Part shown: positions 9,206 through 18,037 of the stretch, in pieces
Position numbering within the stretch: the first letter of the stretch is position 1
Layout: each line of letters opens with the position of its first letter
NCBI GenBank assembly: GCA_963782415.1
Contig: CAWAJT010000004.1
Coordinates: 310,001 to 374,000 of the forward strand
Length of the DNA stretch: 64,000 bases
Source of the DNA: Bog-473 sp963782415
GTDB taxonomy: Bacteria; Actinomycetota; Acidimicrobiia; Acidimicrobiales; RAAP-2
Direction: 5' to 3'
Notes under the pieces: model-generated
The model's input: only the letters and a program-made list of their open reading frames with translations
What the model was told of the DNA's origin: nothing
Databases searched by the model: none
Made by a program: the position numbers and the translations under genes

Positions 9206-9548
9206 TCAGGACATCCCGGGTCCGTCCCTCGATGTGAAGGTAGTTACGCTGATGTCCTTGTCCGGCTCCTGAGCGGTCTTGGCGGCCTTGTCCGTCCCGT
9301 GCTTGCGTCACACAGCGTCGAAATCCACGATCCTGCGGGCGAGGATTGAGGATGTCCATAGGGACGTCTACACCGGCTGTTCACTGCCGATCTGGGTGCG
9401 GCCAAATCCCAAACGGCAAAGGCATCAGCATCGAAATCGTCGAGGAGTCTCGATGTAGCCCGGCGGCTCCGCCGTGCCGGACTCCTGCCCTCGTTCACAA
9501 CCGCGTGTTGGTGGCACCCTGACTCATGGAGGGACCTTCGGATGCGGT
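9206..9548. other. Intergenic stretch between convergent genes
   Basis: 343 bases between two convergent genes. A half-site GGGACCTT occurs near 9532 without the matching right half, so I do not call it a box. Short open frames here look like noise. Confidence 0.4.
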
Positions 9549-10220
9549 CTACACGGCCCCGATGCCCTGGCCAATCAGGACCACACCGAAGACCAGGAAC
9601 AGAACCGACATCACTGTCGCGTTGTTCTGGGCGAGCCACGCTTTCCATCCATCAAGCACTGAGGCCGAACGAACCCCGAGAAACATTGTCAGCAGGATGG
9701 GAGCCGCAACACCCAGTGAAGCGACAACAACGTAGCTGGCGATCACCCCGATCTGCTGGCCCAGTGAGTTGGCTGCCGATGCAATGGTCGCTGCGGCAGC
9801 GAGCGACACAACCACGTTCTTCGGGTTGACTGCACCAAGCACGAGACCCGCACCCACGGACCTTCCGGGGTTGAAGCTCGCGATTCCATCCATCCACGTC
9901 GGCAAGGACCCTTCTTCGCCCGATCGGGGACGACCGCGGAACTTCCGGACGGCCGCGACAAGCAGATACCCGCCGAGAGCAAGCTTCAGAGCGGCCAGCC
10001 AGGTCGAATGTTTGGAGCCAAGAGAAAGGTTGACCGCTTCCGCAAGGGCAACGAAGGCAATGAGCACGGCAGCGACGCCCGCAATGAACCCGACAAGAAA
10101 GCACGACGCATTGAACAGGGGCCGATGTGTGAAGAGTAGGAGGATGACTGGAATGATGTTGATCGGCGAAATGGTCACCACCAACGCAAGGGGAAGTACC
10201 TCCCCAAAAACGACCGCCAC
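9549..10220 (-). CDS. GAP family membrane protein (Sap/GPL-addressing-like)
   Basis: A 223-residue membrane protein with six helices. The opening VFGEVLPLALVVTISPINIIPVI and the mid-protein NPKNVVVSLAAAATI are characteristic of the GAP/Sap family, known in mycobacteria for helping export of sulfolipid and glycopeptidolipid. The start is set at GTG 10220, six bases after a GGAG; a TTG at 10223 is the only in-frame alternative. A DosR-like sequence lies about 90 bp upstream. The cargo here is unknown. Confidence 0.8.
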   Translation of the reverse strand: MAVVFGEVLPLALVVTISPINIIPVILLLFTHRPLFNASCFLVGFIAGVAAVLIAFVALAEAVNLSLGSKHSTWLAALKLALGGYLLVAAVRKFRGRPRSGEEGSLPTWMDGIASFNPGRSVGAGLVLGAVNPKNVVVSLAAAATIASAANSLGQQIGVIASYVVVASLGVAAPILLTMFLGVRSASVLDGWKAWLAQNNATVMSVLFLVFGVVLIGQGIGAV

Positions 10221-10306
10221 CAATAGCTCCTCTTACGGGTTTGCGGGGAAACGTAGTAGCTCAAGAACCATCACGGATCTCCCCTTGAGGGTCGAGTCAC
10301 CGGGCC

Positions 10307-10320
10307 CGGACTTTGATCCC
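10307..10320. promoter_or_regulatory. Weak DosR-like box
   Basis: CGGACTTTGATCCC matches the GGGAC-N4-GTCCC pattern at eight of ten half-site bases and lies 87 bp upstream of the GAP gene start. It is the weakest of the set. Confidence 0.3.
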
Positions 10321-10335
10321 GACCGCACCCCTTAG

Positions 10336-13092
10336 TCAACGGCCAAGCGGATGCCGGCGGCGTAACCACCACCGTCGGGCCTCATCGGCCCCCCAGACGA
10401 TGAACGGAAACGGCATCAGGATAGCCAACTGCCCGGGAGCGAGTGGAGCAGTCCCGAAGATTGACTGCAGTGCAGGCACGTACACGACGAGAGCGGCGAA
10501 GCACAGCGCCAGCCCGATGGCGACAAGCAGCAACCGGTTGCTGAAGACCCCGACCGTGAACAACGAGACTCGGTCTGTGCGGGCGGCGAACGCGGTTCCA
10601 ACCTGACATGCCACAATGCCGAGCCAGGCCACTGTAGTGGACTGCAAGTAGAGGTGGTGGAGGGGGGTTCCGGGACCCGTTGTGGCGTTGGGGTGCCAGC
10701 CGCCGGAGTGCAGGGTGAACAAGTAGGCACCAATGACAAGCGCGGCGGAGATGATTCCGAGGAATCCCCATGAGCGTAACAAGAGAGACTTCTGAATGAC
10801 CCCCTCGGTTGAGGGGCGCGGCGGACGGTCCATGAGCCCTGGCTCAGCTGGCTCTCGGCTCAAGGCAAGGGCCGGGAGGGTATCCGTCCCCAGGTCAACA
10901 GCCAGGAGCTGCAACACTGTGAGCGGAAGAGGGATAGCGCCTCCGGCGAGAGCGAAGAGCAGGAAGGGCGCGACCTCCGGCACGGCATGAGTGAAGATGT
11001 AGAAGATGAACTTGCGCACGTTGTCGTAGACGCGTCGCCCTTCTTCTACTGCCGCAACGATCGTGGCCGCGTTGTCGTCCGTCAAGACCATCGTTGCGGC
11101 CTGCCGTGCCACCTCCGTCCCCGATAGGCCCATCGCAACGCCGATGTCGGCGGCCCGCAATGCCGGCGCGTCATTGACCCCGTCACCCGTCATGGCGACC
11201 ACTTGATGAGATGCCCGTAGCGCGTCGGCGATCCGCAACTTCGCCTCGGGTGAACTGCGGGCGAAGACGATCTCATCGCCGCTGGACAGAACCGCGGTCA
11301 GTTCACGGTCGCTCATCGCCGCGAGCTCCTGACCGGTGATCACCCGCTCGGCCTCGTCGCGTGATCCGATGCCAACCTGATGCGCGATCTCCGCCGCAGT
11401 GGCTCCATTGTCGCCTGTGACGACATGGAATTTGAGGCCGGCTCGATGCGCCTGTGTCACGGCAAGCGGCATCTCGGGCCGGACGGGATCGAGCAAGCCC
11501 ACCAATCCCACCAGGCAGAGGTCATGTTCGGCCAGCTCCCGCTCTACTGGCTCAGCATCCGATTCTTTCAGGTCACGACGAGCGATGGCCAGCACCCGCA
11601 ACCCGCGATGTCCGTATTGATTGAGCACGTCCGCCAGTCGTTGACGGTCCTCTTCGTTCACTTGCCGCGAAGCATCGGCGGCGGTGGCTATTGAGCGGAC
11701 ACGAGTGAGGACGGACTCGGGCGCCCCCTTCGTGTGGACCCGTGAGCCGGTTACGGTGCGGTCCACGGTGGACATGATGCGGAGGCGGGGGTCGAAGCGG
11801 AAGAGCTGCTGTCGCGCCGCGTTGCGGCTGCGGGTATCCACCGAGAGACCAAAGCCACGTGCCCACCGGAGCAACGCGAGCTCCGTTGGATCCCCCGAAT
11901 CGGTGTCCGGTCCGATCTCGGCCGTGCAGCATGTCGCTCCCGCGGCAGCCATAGCCCGAAATAGACCGTCGTCACCATCGGACCGAGGAGCGTCGTCGCT
12001 GAAGTCCCAGCTGCCTGAGATAGTCCAGGCCGTCTGCACTTGCATGCGATTCTGCGTCAGCGTGCCCGTCTTGTCGGTACAGATCACCGTGGTCGATCCG
12101 AGGGTCTCGACGGCCGAGAGCCGTTTGATGACAGCGCCCCTCCGTGCAAGGTTCTGAACTCCGGCGGCCAGGGCCAGAGTGATCGTTGGGAGCAGGCCCT
12201 CGGGCACATTGGCGACGATGAGACCAATGGAGAAGCTGAGTGCAGCGGAGAGGGATAGCCCAGCAAGTGCACCGAGGGGGAGGAAGCCGATGGCCGCGAC
12301 GACAGCCACGACGCCGATCAGTTTCGCCACACGACGGACCTGTATTTCGAGAGGACTGGGGTCACCGCCGACGCGTTCGGATAGGGCAGCGATGCGACCG
12401 ATTTCGGTCCGCATGCCCGTCGTCGTGACGATGGCTCGAGCTTCGCCACTCAGGCAGGCACTTCCGCTAAATAGCATGTCTTGCGCTTCCAGGAGCTCGG
12501 TCGAAGGAGCTGTGTCGGTAGGCGAGCGGGTGACGGGTTGGGATTCACCAGTCAGCGTTGACATATCCACGTCGAGCGTTCCGCTGATGATTCGGGCGTC
12601 CGCACAGACGCGAGCCCCCTCCTCTATGACGAGCACGTCGCCCGGCACGAGCTCGGTTGCGTCGACGGTACGCCGCGTACCGCTCCGGATCACATCTGCG
12701 GCGTCAGGCAAATAGGCGGCTAGTGCTTCAACGGCGTGCTCGGCATGGATTTCTTGAAAGAAGGCAAACACCGCGTTTATGACGATGACAGCGATGACGG
12801 CTTCCGCGAGCGTGAGTGTTCCGTTGATCGCGGCGAGTACTGCGGCGGCGGCCAAGAGGAGGGCGAGCGGATGCGTGAACTGAGCGAGCAATTCCCGCGG
12901 CCAGCGGCGTCCCGAGCGGCGAGTCAGAGCGTTTCGGCCGTAGATTAGGAGGCGTCGCTCAGCCTCGGGCTGACCGAGACCCTCCGACGAGCTGCGAAGA
13001 TCACGGAACAAGAGCGTCAGATCCTCTCTGGGATCACTGACGTCGTGCGGGTCCGTCGCCTGCTGGGACGTCACCGACACGGAGGCGCTCAT
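10336..13092 (-). CDS. Cation-translocating P-type ATPase (Ca2+/CtpF-like)
   Basis: A full-length 918-residue P2-type ATPase with an N-terminal cation-ATPase domain, TGES (residues 181-184) in the actuator domain, PEGL in helix M4 (about 297-300), the phosphorylation motif DKTGTLT (Asp340), TGDNGATA, and the hinge GDGVNDAPAL. Helix M6 carries DLGTDTLPALALS. These are features of PacL/SERCA-like pumps, and the mycobacterial relative CtpF belongs to the hypoxia regulon. Substrate is probably Ca2+ or another divalent cation, but specificity cannot be read from sequence. A DosR-like box lies 58 bp upstream. Confidence 0.9.
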   Translation of the reverse strand: MSASVSVTSQQATDPHDVSDPREDLTLLFRDLRSSSEGLGQPEAERRLLIYGRNALTRRSGRRWPRELLAQFTHPLALLLAAAAVLAAINGTLTLAEAVIAVIVINAVFAFFQEIHAEHAVEALAAYLPDAADVIRSGTRRTVDATELVPGDVLVIEEGARVCADARIISGTLDVDMSTLTGESQPVTRSPTDTAPSTELLEAQDMLFSGSACLSGEARAIVTTTGMRTEIGRIAALSERVGGDPSPLEIQVRRVAKLIGVVAVVAAIGFLPLGALAGLSLSAALSFSIGLIVANVPEGLLPTITLALAAGVQNLARRGAVIKRLSAVETLGSTTVICTDKTGTLTQNRMQVQTAWTISGSWDFSDDAPRSDGDDGLFRAMAAAGATCCTAEIGPDTDSGDPTELALLRWARGFGLSVDTRSRNAARQQLFRFDPRLRIMSTVDRTVTGSRVHTKGAPESVLTRVRSIATAADASRQVNEEDRQRLADVLNQYGHRGLRVLAIARRDLKESDAEPVERELAEHDLCLVGLVGLLDPVRPEMPLAVTQAHRAGLKFHVVTGDNGATAAEIAHQVGIGSRDEAERVITGQELAAMSDRELTAVLSSGDEIVFARSSPEAKLRIADALRASHQVVAMTGDGVNDAPALRAADIGVAMGLSGTEVARQAATMVLTDDNAATIVAAVEEGRRVYDNVRKFIFYIFTHAVPEVAPFLLFALAGGAIPLPLTVLQLLAVDLGTDTLPALALSREPAEPGLMDRPPRPSTEGVIQKSLLLRSWGFLGIISAALVIGAYLFTLHSGGWHPNATTGPGTPLHHLYLQSTTVAWLGIVACQVGTAFAARTDRVSLFTVGVFSNRLLLVAIGLALCFAALVVYVPALQSIFGTAPLAPGQLAILMPFPFIVWGADEARRWWLRRRHPLGR

Positions 13093-13149
13093 TGCATCAT
13101 CGTGACAGCGGTCAGGCGCGCCAGGAAGGGTCGAAGGACCGTAACGATA

Positions 13150-13163
13150 GGGAACAAGGTCCC
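13150..13163. promoter_or_regulatory. DosR/DevR-like box upstream of P-type ATPase
   Basis: GGGAACAAGGTCCC; on the minus (coding) strand GGGACCTTGTTCCC. It lies 58 bp before the ATPase start codon, the position expected of an activator site. Confidence 0.55.
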
Positions 13164-13263
13164 CGGCTCGTCAGACGCTTTCAGCAGAACGTCACGCTGC
13201 ACTCCTGGATGAGCGAGCTGGAAATATCGACACTCCAAAAACACCAATCGGTCGTCAATCCGA

Positions 13264-13470
13264 CTAATGCAGCGACAGCACGTGGTATACGACGAACGCG
13301 GGCCACACCAGGGACTTCATCAGGGCCAATAGGACGAGCCAGAAGGTCCCGGAATGAGTGTGCAAGTAGTAGAAGAGCGCTCCAATGAACCCAAGAAGCC
13401 AGATGCCCCCGGCGCCACCCGTGCTCGCGGCGCCTCTCTTATGACCGACCGTGTTCTTCCTGTCGTTCAT
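13264..13470 (-). CDS. Small two-helix membrane protein
   Basis: 68 residues with a polar Gly-rich N-terminus and two hydrophobic segments (GIWLLGFIGALFYYL and FWLVLLALMKSLVWPAFVVYHVL). The last segment resembles the small YbaN/YrhK-like actinobacterial membrane proteins often found near stress genes, but I cannot name a family with certainty. It stands upstream of the P-type ATPase on the same strand. Confidence 0.55.
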   Translation of the reverse strand: MNDRKNTVGHKRGAASTGGAGGIWLLGFIGALFYYLHTHSGTFWLVLLALMKSLVWPAFVVYHVLSLH

Positions 13471-13587
13471 CGGAGAGTCCCTTGCTCATTGGCTAGAGAG
13501 GCAATGCCCCGCCAGATCGAAAGCGTCCCAACCGTGTCCATGTGAACTCCAATGTTGATTGTGAGAGAAGGTTCCGGTCAACAGGCG

Positions 13588-14244
13588 TCAGGCCCGCAGT
13601 GTGGTCAACTGGACCGTCAGACCCTCAAGCAGACGGCGCCGTTCGTACAGCGCCTCCCGGATGACCGGATCGTCTGTGTCGGCGATCTTCGAGTTAACGT
13701 CCCAATGGGCCGACTGCAGGACCGAGGCGAGTTCGTTCGCACTTTCCGGCGTAAGGTGCAGGCTGCTCGATCTTCTCTCCTTTTCCTCGGGATTGTCGTT
13801 GATCGCAAGGTCGCGTGGCTCATCTCGAAGGTCAGGCTCGACGGCCCGACCCGTGACCTTGAGAGGGACAATCTCAAACACCCGAACCCCCGGCACAGTG
13901 ACTATGGGGTCGGGGAGATTGATGCCGAGGTGTCCAATCTCGTCGTAAGTGACAATCCGCGCGATTCCTTCGACCACCACGCTCCAACCACTGTGCTGTG
14001 ACGCCTTAGCCTGATCGGCCTCGAAGGTCACGGCGGAACCATCGAGATGGAAGGCGGCCCATCCGGGTCCGAGACGAATGAGAATCCCACCGTTGACCAC
14101 GGTGAAGTTCACAGGGATGACATGAGGCGACTGATCACCGTTGATCGCGACCCGTCCAATGCCACTGGCAGCAGCTACGCGTTCTAAGTGTCGCCGGCAC
14201 GCGCCTTCGCCGAGTACTGCCGATCCTCGTTGGTCGATCTTCAC
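13588..14244 (-). CDS. PPOX-class flavin-dependent oxidoreductase-like protein
   Basis: The first about 140 residues match the pyridoxamine 5'-phosphate oxidase (split-barrel) fold: GIGRVAINGDQSPHVIPVNF, a strand GGILIRLGPG, VTFEADQA, and GWSVVVEGIARIV. Such proteins bind FMN, F420 or haem in actinobacteria. A polar C-terminal extension of about 80 residues contains an EEKERR stretch and a helical tail. It sits between a small membrane protein and a USP gene on the same strand. Related proteins occur in hypoxia/dormancy gene sets of mycobacteria; the substrate here is unknown. Confidence 0.75.
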   Translation of the reverse strand: MKIDQRGSAVLGEGACRRHLERVAAASGIGRVAINGDQSPHVIPVNFTVVNGGILIRLGPGWAAFHLDGSAVTFEADQAKASQHSGWSVVVEGIARIVTYDEIGHLGINLPDPIVTVPGVRVFEIVPLKVTGRAVEPDLRDEPRDLAINDNPEEKERRSSSLHLTPESANELASVLQSAHWDVNSKIADTDDPVIREALYERRRLLEGLTVQLTTLRA

Positions 14245-14328
14245 TGTACCCTCCTTTCGTGTTCGCCTGCTCTCGTGCGGTCGGAGCGATTGGCCGTATC
14301 GTCTGTGTTCGAGAAATGCGGCGAACTG

Positions 14329-14772
14329 TTATCGCACGACGATCGTGTTGCACGGAGCATGGTGCAGGACGTACTGGGACACAGATCCCAAGAAGATGCC
14401 GGCGACCTCATTGTGGCCGCGCGTGCCGACAACGAGAGCCGTCGCTCCCTTGCTCAATCGAGCGAGCGCGGGCCCAGGGGCATCGAGCACGATCTCGCCC
14501 TTGACGACGACAGCGGGCTCGATCTCCTCGACTTGGTGAATCGCATCAACCACCACTGCGTCGGCGGAATCGTGGATCAGACCACCTTGAACAACGAACC
14601 CTTCTGCCGCAGGCATCTCGTGATATGCACTCACGACGAGGAGCGGCACGCCGTACTGGGCCGCCAGGTTGGCGGCGAACTCGACTGCTCGGGAGGCGCA
14701 GGCCGATCCATCGACGCCTACGACAATGAAGGGCTCGTCTACGGAGCCAACTGCTGAGTCCCTGGCTTCCAT
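14329..14772 (-). CDS. Universal stress protein (UspA family)
   Basis: A single USP domain of 147 residues. It starts strand 1 with FIVVGVDGSACASRAVEFA and ends with the ATP-binding signature GTRGHNEVAGIFLGSVSQYV followed by NTIVVR. The G-2x-G-9x-G-(S/T) pattern indicates an ATP-binding USP. ATG 14772 was chosen because the domain begins about ten residues later; the frame is open further upstream. A DosR-like box lies 65 bp upstream. It is followed downstream by the PPOX gene in the same orientation. Confidence 0.85.
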   Translation of the reverse strand: MEARDSAVGSVDEPFIVVGVDGSACASRAVEFAANLAAQYGVPLLVVSAYHEMPAAEGFVVQGGLIHDSADAVVVDAIHQVEEIEPAVVVKGEIVLDAPGPALARLSKGATALVVGTRGHNEVAGIFLGSVSQYVLHHAPCNTIVVR

Positions 14773-14836
14773 CGCGGTCTCCTCGTCGTTGTCGGTGACG
14801 CCTTCCCATCGTCCCTGTTCGCGCTCTCGCCGCCTA

Positions 14837-14850
14837 GGGAGGAAGGTCCC
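14837..14850. promoter_or_regulatory. DosR/DevR-like box upstream of USP gene
   Basis: GGGAGGAAGGTCCC, lying within a longer inverted repeat CCTAGGGA-N6-TCCCTAGG (14833-14852 approximately). On the coding strand it reads GGGACCTTCCTCCC. It is 65 bp before the USP start. Confidence 0.55.
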
Positions 14851-14964
14851 TAGGGCCTGGGAGGGGAGTCCTGCATTTTCCGCCGCCCGCACGAAATCGT
14901 TCAGTCATCCTTCAATCGTTGCCAGTCTTGGAAGCTGGCCGGGAGGTGGTGAGCCGCTGCTTCG

Positions 14965-15408
14965 TCAACGGACAACGGTGGTGGTGCAGTGCGCGTGATG
15001 CACGACGAAATTCGAGATCGAACCCAGGACCGCTCCGGTGAGCTGTCCACGCCCTCTGGTTCCAACCACGAGCGTCGAAGCACCCTCACTGATGTCGGAG
15101 AGCACCTGGCCTGCTACCCCGTAGACAATCTCGCCCTTCGTGAGCAACGTCGGGTACTTCCTCTGGACGACCTCGAGGGCTTCACGAACGATGGACTGAG
15201 CCCCCTCTTGGTCGAGGCCCGTCATGAAACCGTATCCCGGAAGACCGTTGTACACGGTGACGACCTGCAAAATCGATCCCGTGAGGGCGGCTTGGTCTCC
15301 AGCGTATTCCAGCGCTCTCAACGAGCAAGGTGATCCGTCTACCCCAACGACAACGCGCGAATTCGCCGGGCGCTTGAGTCTCCGTCGTTGCTGGTGCTCC
15401 CTCGTCAT
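14965..15408 (-). CDS. Universal stress protein (UspA family)
   Basis: A 147-residue single-domain USP. After a basic N-terminus (REHQQRRRLKR) the fold starts SRVVVGVDGSPCSLRALEYA and ends GTRGRGQLTGAVLGSISNFV and TTTVVR, the intact ATP-binding loop. It resembles the preceding USP gene (GVDGS, VVGTRG, VLHH/VVHH), so the two are probably an old tandem duplication. Only a half-site of the DosR-like motif is visible upstream. Confidence 0.85.
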   Translation of the reverse strand: MTREHQQRRRLKRPANSRVVVGVDGSPCSLRALEYAGDQAALTGSILQVVTVYNGLPGYGFMTGLDQEGAQSIVREALEVVQRKYPTLLTKGEIVYGVAGQVLSDISEGASTLVVGTRGRGQLTGAVLGSISNFVVHHAHCTTTVVR

Positions 15409-15498
15409 CCTTCACTGTTGTAGTCCCCTTCGGACGTTCGGCATAGTCCTCACTGCGTCATTCGCTTCGGTCGAGCGACAATGTCAACGCAGGTTTCG

Positions 15499-15843
15499 TC
15501 AATCTCGCGAGATGACGGCCTGTACCGCATCGAAGGCCTCTTCCACGTCGTGCAAGAACTCGTGCACGCCTTGGCGCAATGTGTCAGCGGTATCGGCAGC
15601 GTCCTTGTATGCGACTCGAAGCTTCGAAGCGGCAACGTGGTTCACATTGCGAGCAAGATCGAGCTGCTTCGTCGCCTCCTCGCGGAGGTCGAGCTTTGCC
15701 AGATCCACTTGGACTCTGAGCTCGTCGATCCGGGTCTTCCAGGCATCGAGCCGCTGCATGACTTCATTGACCCTGGTCGTCTCGTCTGACGTGACTGTGC
15801 CATCCGCGGAGGTACTTCCTGAATTGTTTGCGGTGTTCGACAT
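15499..15843 (-). CDS. Coiled-coil protein of unknown function
   Basis: 114 residues. About 25 polar Ser/Thr/Asn-rich residues are followed by a long amphipathic helical stretch with heptad-like hydrophobics (VNEVMQRLDAWKTRIDELRVQVDLAKLDLREEATKQLDLARN), and a second helix ending DVEEAFDAVQAVISRD. No transmembrane segment or catalytic motif is seen. It resembles small actinobacterial helical-bundle stress proteins in layout only. Confidence 0.6.
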   Translation of the reverse strand: MSNTANNSGSTSADGTVTSDETTRVNEVMQRLDAWKTRIDELRVQVDLAKLDLREEATKQLDLARNVNHVAASKLRVAYKDAADTADTLRQGVHEFLHDVEEAFDAVQAVISRD

Positions 15844-16230
15844 TCCTCTTTCTCCTTTTGCGTTGCGGGGATGATGTGCGGGCGAACTGTGTCGATCTGG
15901 ACGGCGCAGCGGTCGACCTGTCTCTTTCGGTCGAGTGCCTCAGTGTGCAGTGTGGTGTTACACACTTCGGGCGCGACGAATCTCACCGAGGGGGGCGACT
16001 TTCGAGATGAACGGATTCAACGAAGGCTGTCCCGTGCCAGGACTTGTCCGGCGGGTTCGAAACGCCTGGCTTCCGACATCGCGGCATCCTTTCGCATAGA
16101 GGCCTGACAACATCTTCATTAGATCCCCAATCCCTATTGCCGGGCTAGAGAGAAAGGCCCTGAGGACCGAGGACCTTGGTCCTTCTTCAGGAGCCGACGA
16201 GAAGGAAGGAAGCCTGTGACGTTCTGGAGG
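15844..16230. other. Intergenic stretch with a DosR-like palindrome
   Basis: 387 bases between the coiled-coil gene and the phosphotransferase/kinase gene, both on the minus strand. A palindrome at 16170-16183 is the only structured element found. No gene is supported. Confidence 0.45.
16170..16183. promoter_or_regulatory. DosR-like palindrome
   Basis: AGGACCTTGGTCCT is a perfect 6-2-6 palindrome that keeps the GGAC-N4-GTCC core. It is 327 bp upstream of the coiled-coil gene, further than the other boxes, so it could be a distal site or part of a terminator for the upstream gene. Confidence 0.4.
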
Positions 16231-17667
16231 TCACCGAGGAAACAGCTTGGAGATCGCACTCTGGACGTTTGCTGCTGCCGTTGCATGAGACGTATCGATG
16301 ACGATTGCTGACGGCCAGGGGTCCATTCCCGTCGCCAAGAGATCTCGGACGGCGACCGTGGCTTCCGAGACGTCCTTCCCACGAGCGAGGCGCTCGTTGA
16401 TGCGGTCGGCTCCGACTGAATCGTCACAGACGCAGCGCAGTGCGAGGAGCTCGACTCCGGTGCCCTCGGCAACCTGGGCCGCCAAAGCACGTTCTTGAGC
16501 GCTGGTCCATGAAGCGTCGAGTATCACCGATTCTCCTCGCTCCATGCGTTCGCGAGCCGACCCGAGCATGTCCTCGTAGACGCCAGCACGTGATGCGGGG
16601 GCGTAGCGATCGGGACCGGGTGATCGATGCTTCCGAATCTCGTCTGAACGGAGCAGGAACCACCCCGTCTCGGCGGCCAGTCCGGCAGCCAGTGTGCTCT
16701 TTCCCGTGCCAGGTAGTCCCCCTACGATCACGAGAGCCGACCGCGCGCTACGCAGGTGCTTCAGGGCCAGGGTTTGGAGGTCGCTTGCCGAATCCGAACC
16801 TGCATCGTTCTGCTCGGCGCGCAGGCAGGTGACTTTGGCCCGCACGTAGGCACGCAAGGCAATATGAAGATGTAGGAGAGTCGGCGGGATTCGATGTCCC
16901 GAATGCAGTTCGTAGGCTCGGACGAAGGTTTTGGCTGCATCTGGTTGACCCAGGCGCTCTAGGTCCATCGCCAAGAATGCAACGTCCGCACACACATCGT
17001 CCCAGCGCAAGCCGTCCGAGAACTCGAGGCAGTCGAGAATGCGAATGCCGTCGTCAAGGCAATAGACATCCGATGCTTGGAGGTCTCCGTGACCGTCACA
17101 GATGTGTCCATCCGCAATCCTGGCCTCAAGAAGCGGCTGGTGGGACTCGAGCCACTGAACCACCAGGCGTCTGATCTCGGATTCAACCCCCGAGTCCAGG
17201 AACGAGTCGACCAGCCGCTCTACCTCTTCGAAGTTGGCCTGCCATTTGAGCATCAGTGCCGAAGGGGTGGCGGACGCTGAGATCTCTGGAGAGCGCATCG
17301 CGGTGCGATGGAACGAGGACAGGACCTCTGCTACGCGGTCAAGCCATGTCGCGATGTCCTCGTTTCGCAGCAGGGAAGCCAATTGCCGGCCTTGCGGAAG
17401 AGCACGCATCACGACCATGTGGTCGATCGGTTCGCCATCCATCACAATGTCAGCCACGCCGAGGTAGACGTCGGGAGCCAGTCGGCGATTGAGCTCGACT
17501 TCGCGGTGGCAGTCCCGGGCGCGGTCCTTTCGGTCCCTGAAGTCCAGAAAATCAAAGTGAACGGGCTTGTGGATCTTGTAGACCTTGTCGCCGAGAAAGA
17601 GGAGAATTGAGATGTGCGTTTCCGCCATGTGCCCTGGTGCGGTCGTGCACTTCGGTGAATCCGGCAT
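16231..17667 (-). CDS. Bifunctional aminoglycoside-phosphotransferase-like / P-loop kinase protein (Rv2004c-like)
   Basis: 478 residues in two parts. The N-terminal about 310 residues have a kinase-like fold of the APH family (ISILLFLGDKVYKIHKPVHFDFLDF, HGDLQASDVYCLDDGIRILDCLEF). The C-terminal part is a P-loop ATPase/kinase (GGLPGTGKSTLAAGLA, then LLRSDEIRKH and DASW). This arrangement and length match mycobacterial Rv2004c, a hypoxia-regulon protein. Real substrates are unknown; drug resistance should not be assumed. ATG 17667 is preceded by GGGAGG at good spacing. A perfect DosR-like palindrome lies upstream. Confidence 0.85.
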   Translation of the reverse strand: MPDSPKCTTAPGHMAETHISILLFLGDKVYKIHKPVHFDFLDFRDRKDRARDCHREVELNRRLAPDVYLGVADIVMDGEPIDHMVVMRALPQGRQLASLLRNEDIATWLDRVAEVLSSFHRTAMRSPEISASATPSALMLKWQANFEEVERLVDSFLDSGVESEIRRLVVQWLESHQPLLEARIADGHICDGHGDLQASDVYCLDDGIRILDCLEFSDGLRWDDVCADVAFLAMDLERLGQPDAAKTFVRAYELHSGHRIPPTLLHLHIALRAYVRAKVTCLRAEQNDAGSDSASDLQTLALKHLRSARSALVIVGGLPGTGKSTLAAGLAAETGWFLLRSDEIRKHRSPGPDRYAPASRAGVYEDMLGSARERMERGESVILDASWTSAQERALAAQVAEGTGVELLALRCVCDDSVGADRINERLARGKDVSEATVAVRDLLATGMDPWPSAIVIDTSHATAAANVQSAISKLFPR

Positions 17668-18037
17668 TTGGGCCTCCCACACCCTCGGCGGACTGTGCAG
17701 GCTGGAGCTCACGCAGTCGAAACGATCACGTTGGTTCAGCCACAGCGAACCACGCTTTCAACATCTCGAACCTCGGTTTGATTTGGGCCTCTGTTCGTCG
17801 GCCCCCCATAATTGCTCTGGCCTGTGTCAGTCGGCACCGTGTCAAATGTATTGGTCCCTAAGTTGCTCTTCACAGAGACGAAGGTCACGCTGAGCGGGAC
17901 CTTGGTCCCATGGGAATCAGGCACTTTCCGGGCTCAAACTGGCGATGTGTCCAGGCCTGGCCGATGCAGCGCTCGGCGCCCGTGCCGTAGGGTCGCCCGG
18001 CGCCGTGGGATCCTGAGTTTCGAGACCTGCGCATCAC
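17668..18037. other. Divergent intergenic region with perfect DosR-like box
   Basis: 370 bases between the minus-strand phosphotransferase/kinase gene and the plus-strand ATPase remnant. It carries the palindrome at 17896-17909 and a half-site GGTCCCTAA near 17855. No gene is supported. Confidence 0.45.
17896..17909. promoter_or_regulatory. Perfect DosR/DevR-like palindrome
   Basis: GGGACCTTGGTCCC is a perfect palindrome with the GGGAC-N4-GTCCC geometry of the DosR box. It lies 229 bp upstream of the Rv2004c-like gene and 129 bp upstream of the ATPase remnant, so it could serve either. Confidence 0.55.

Noticed and set aside
9525..9545. Possible DosR-like box containing GGGACCTT
   Set aside because: Only the left half matches (GGGACCTTCGGATG) and the position is between two convergent genes.
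16231..17667. Aminoglycoside resistance gene
   Set aside because: The APH-like fold is fused to a P-loop kinase and matches the Rv2004c type, which is not a known resistance enzyme.
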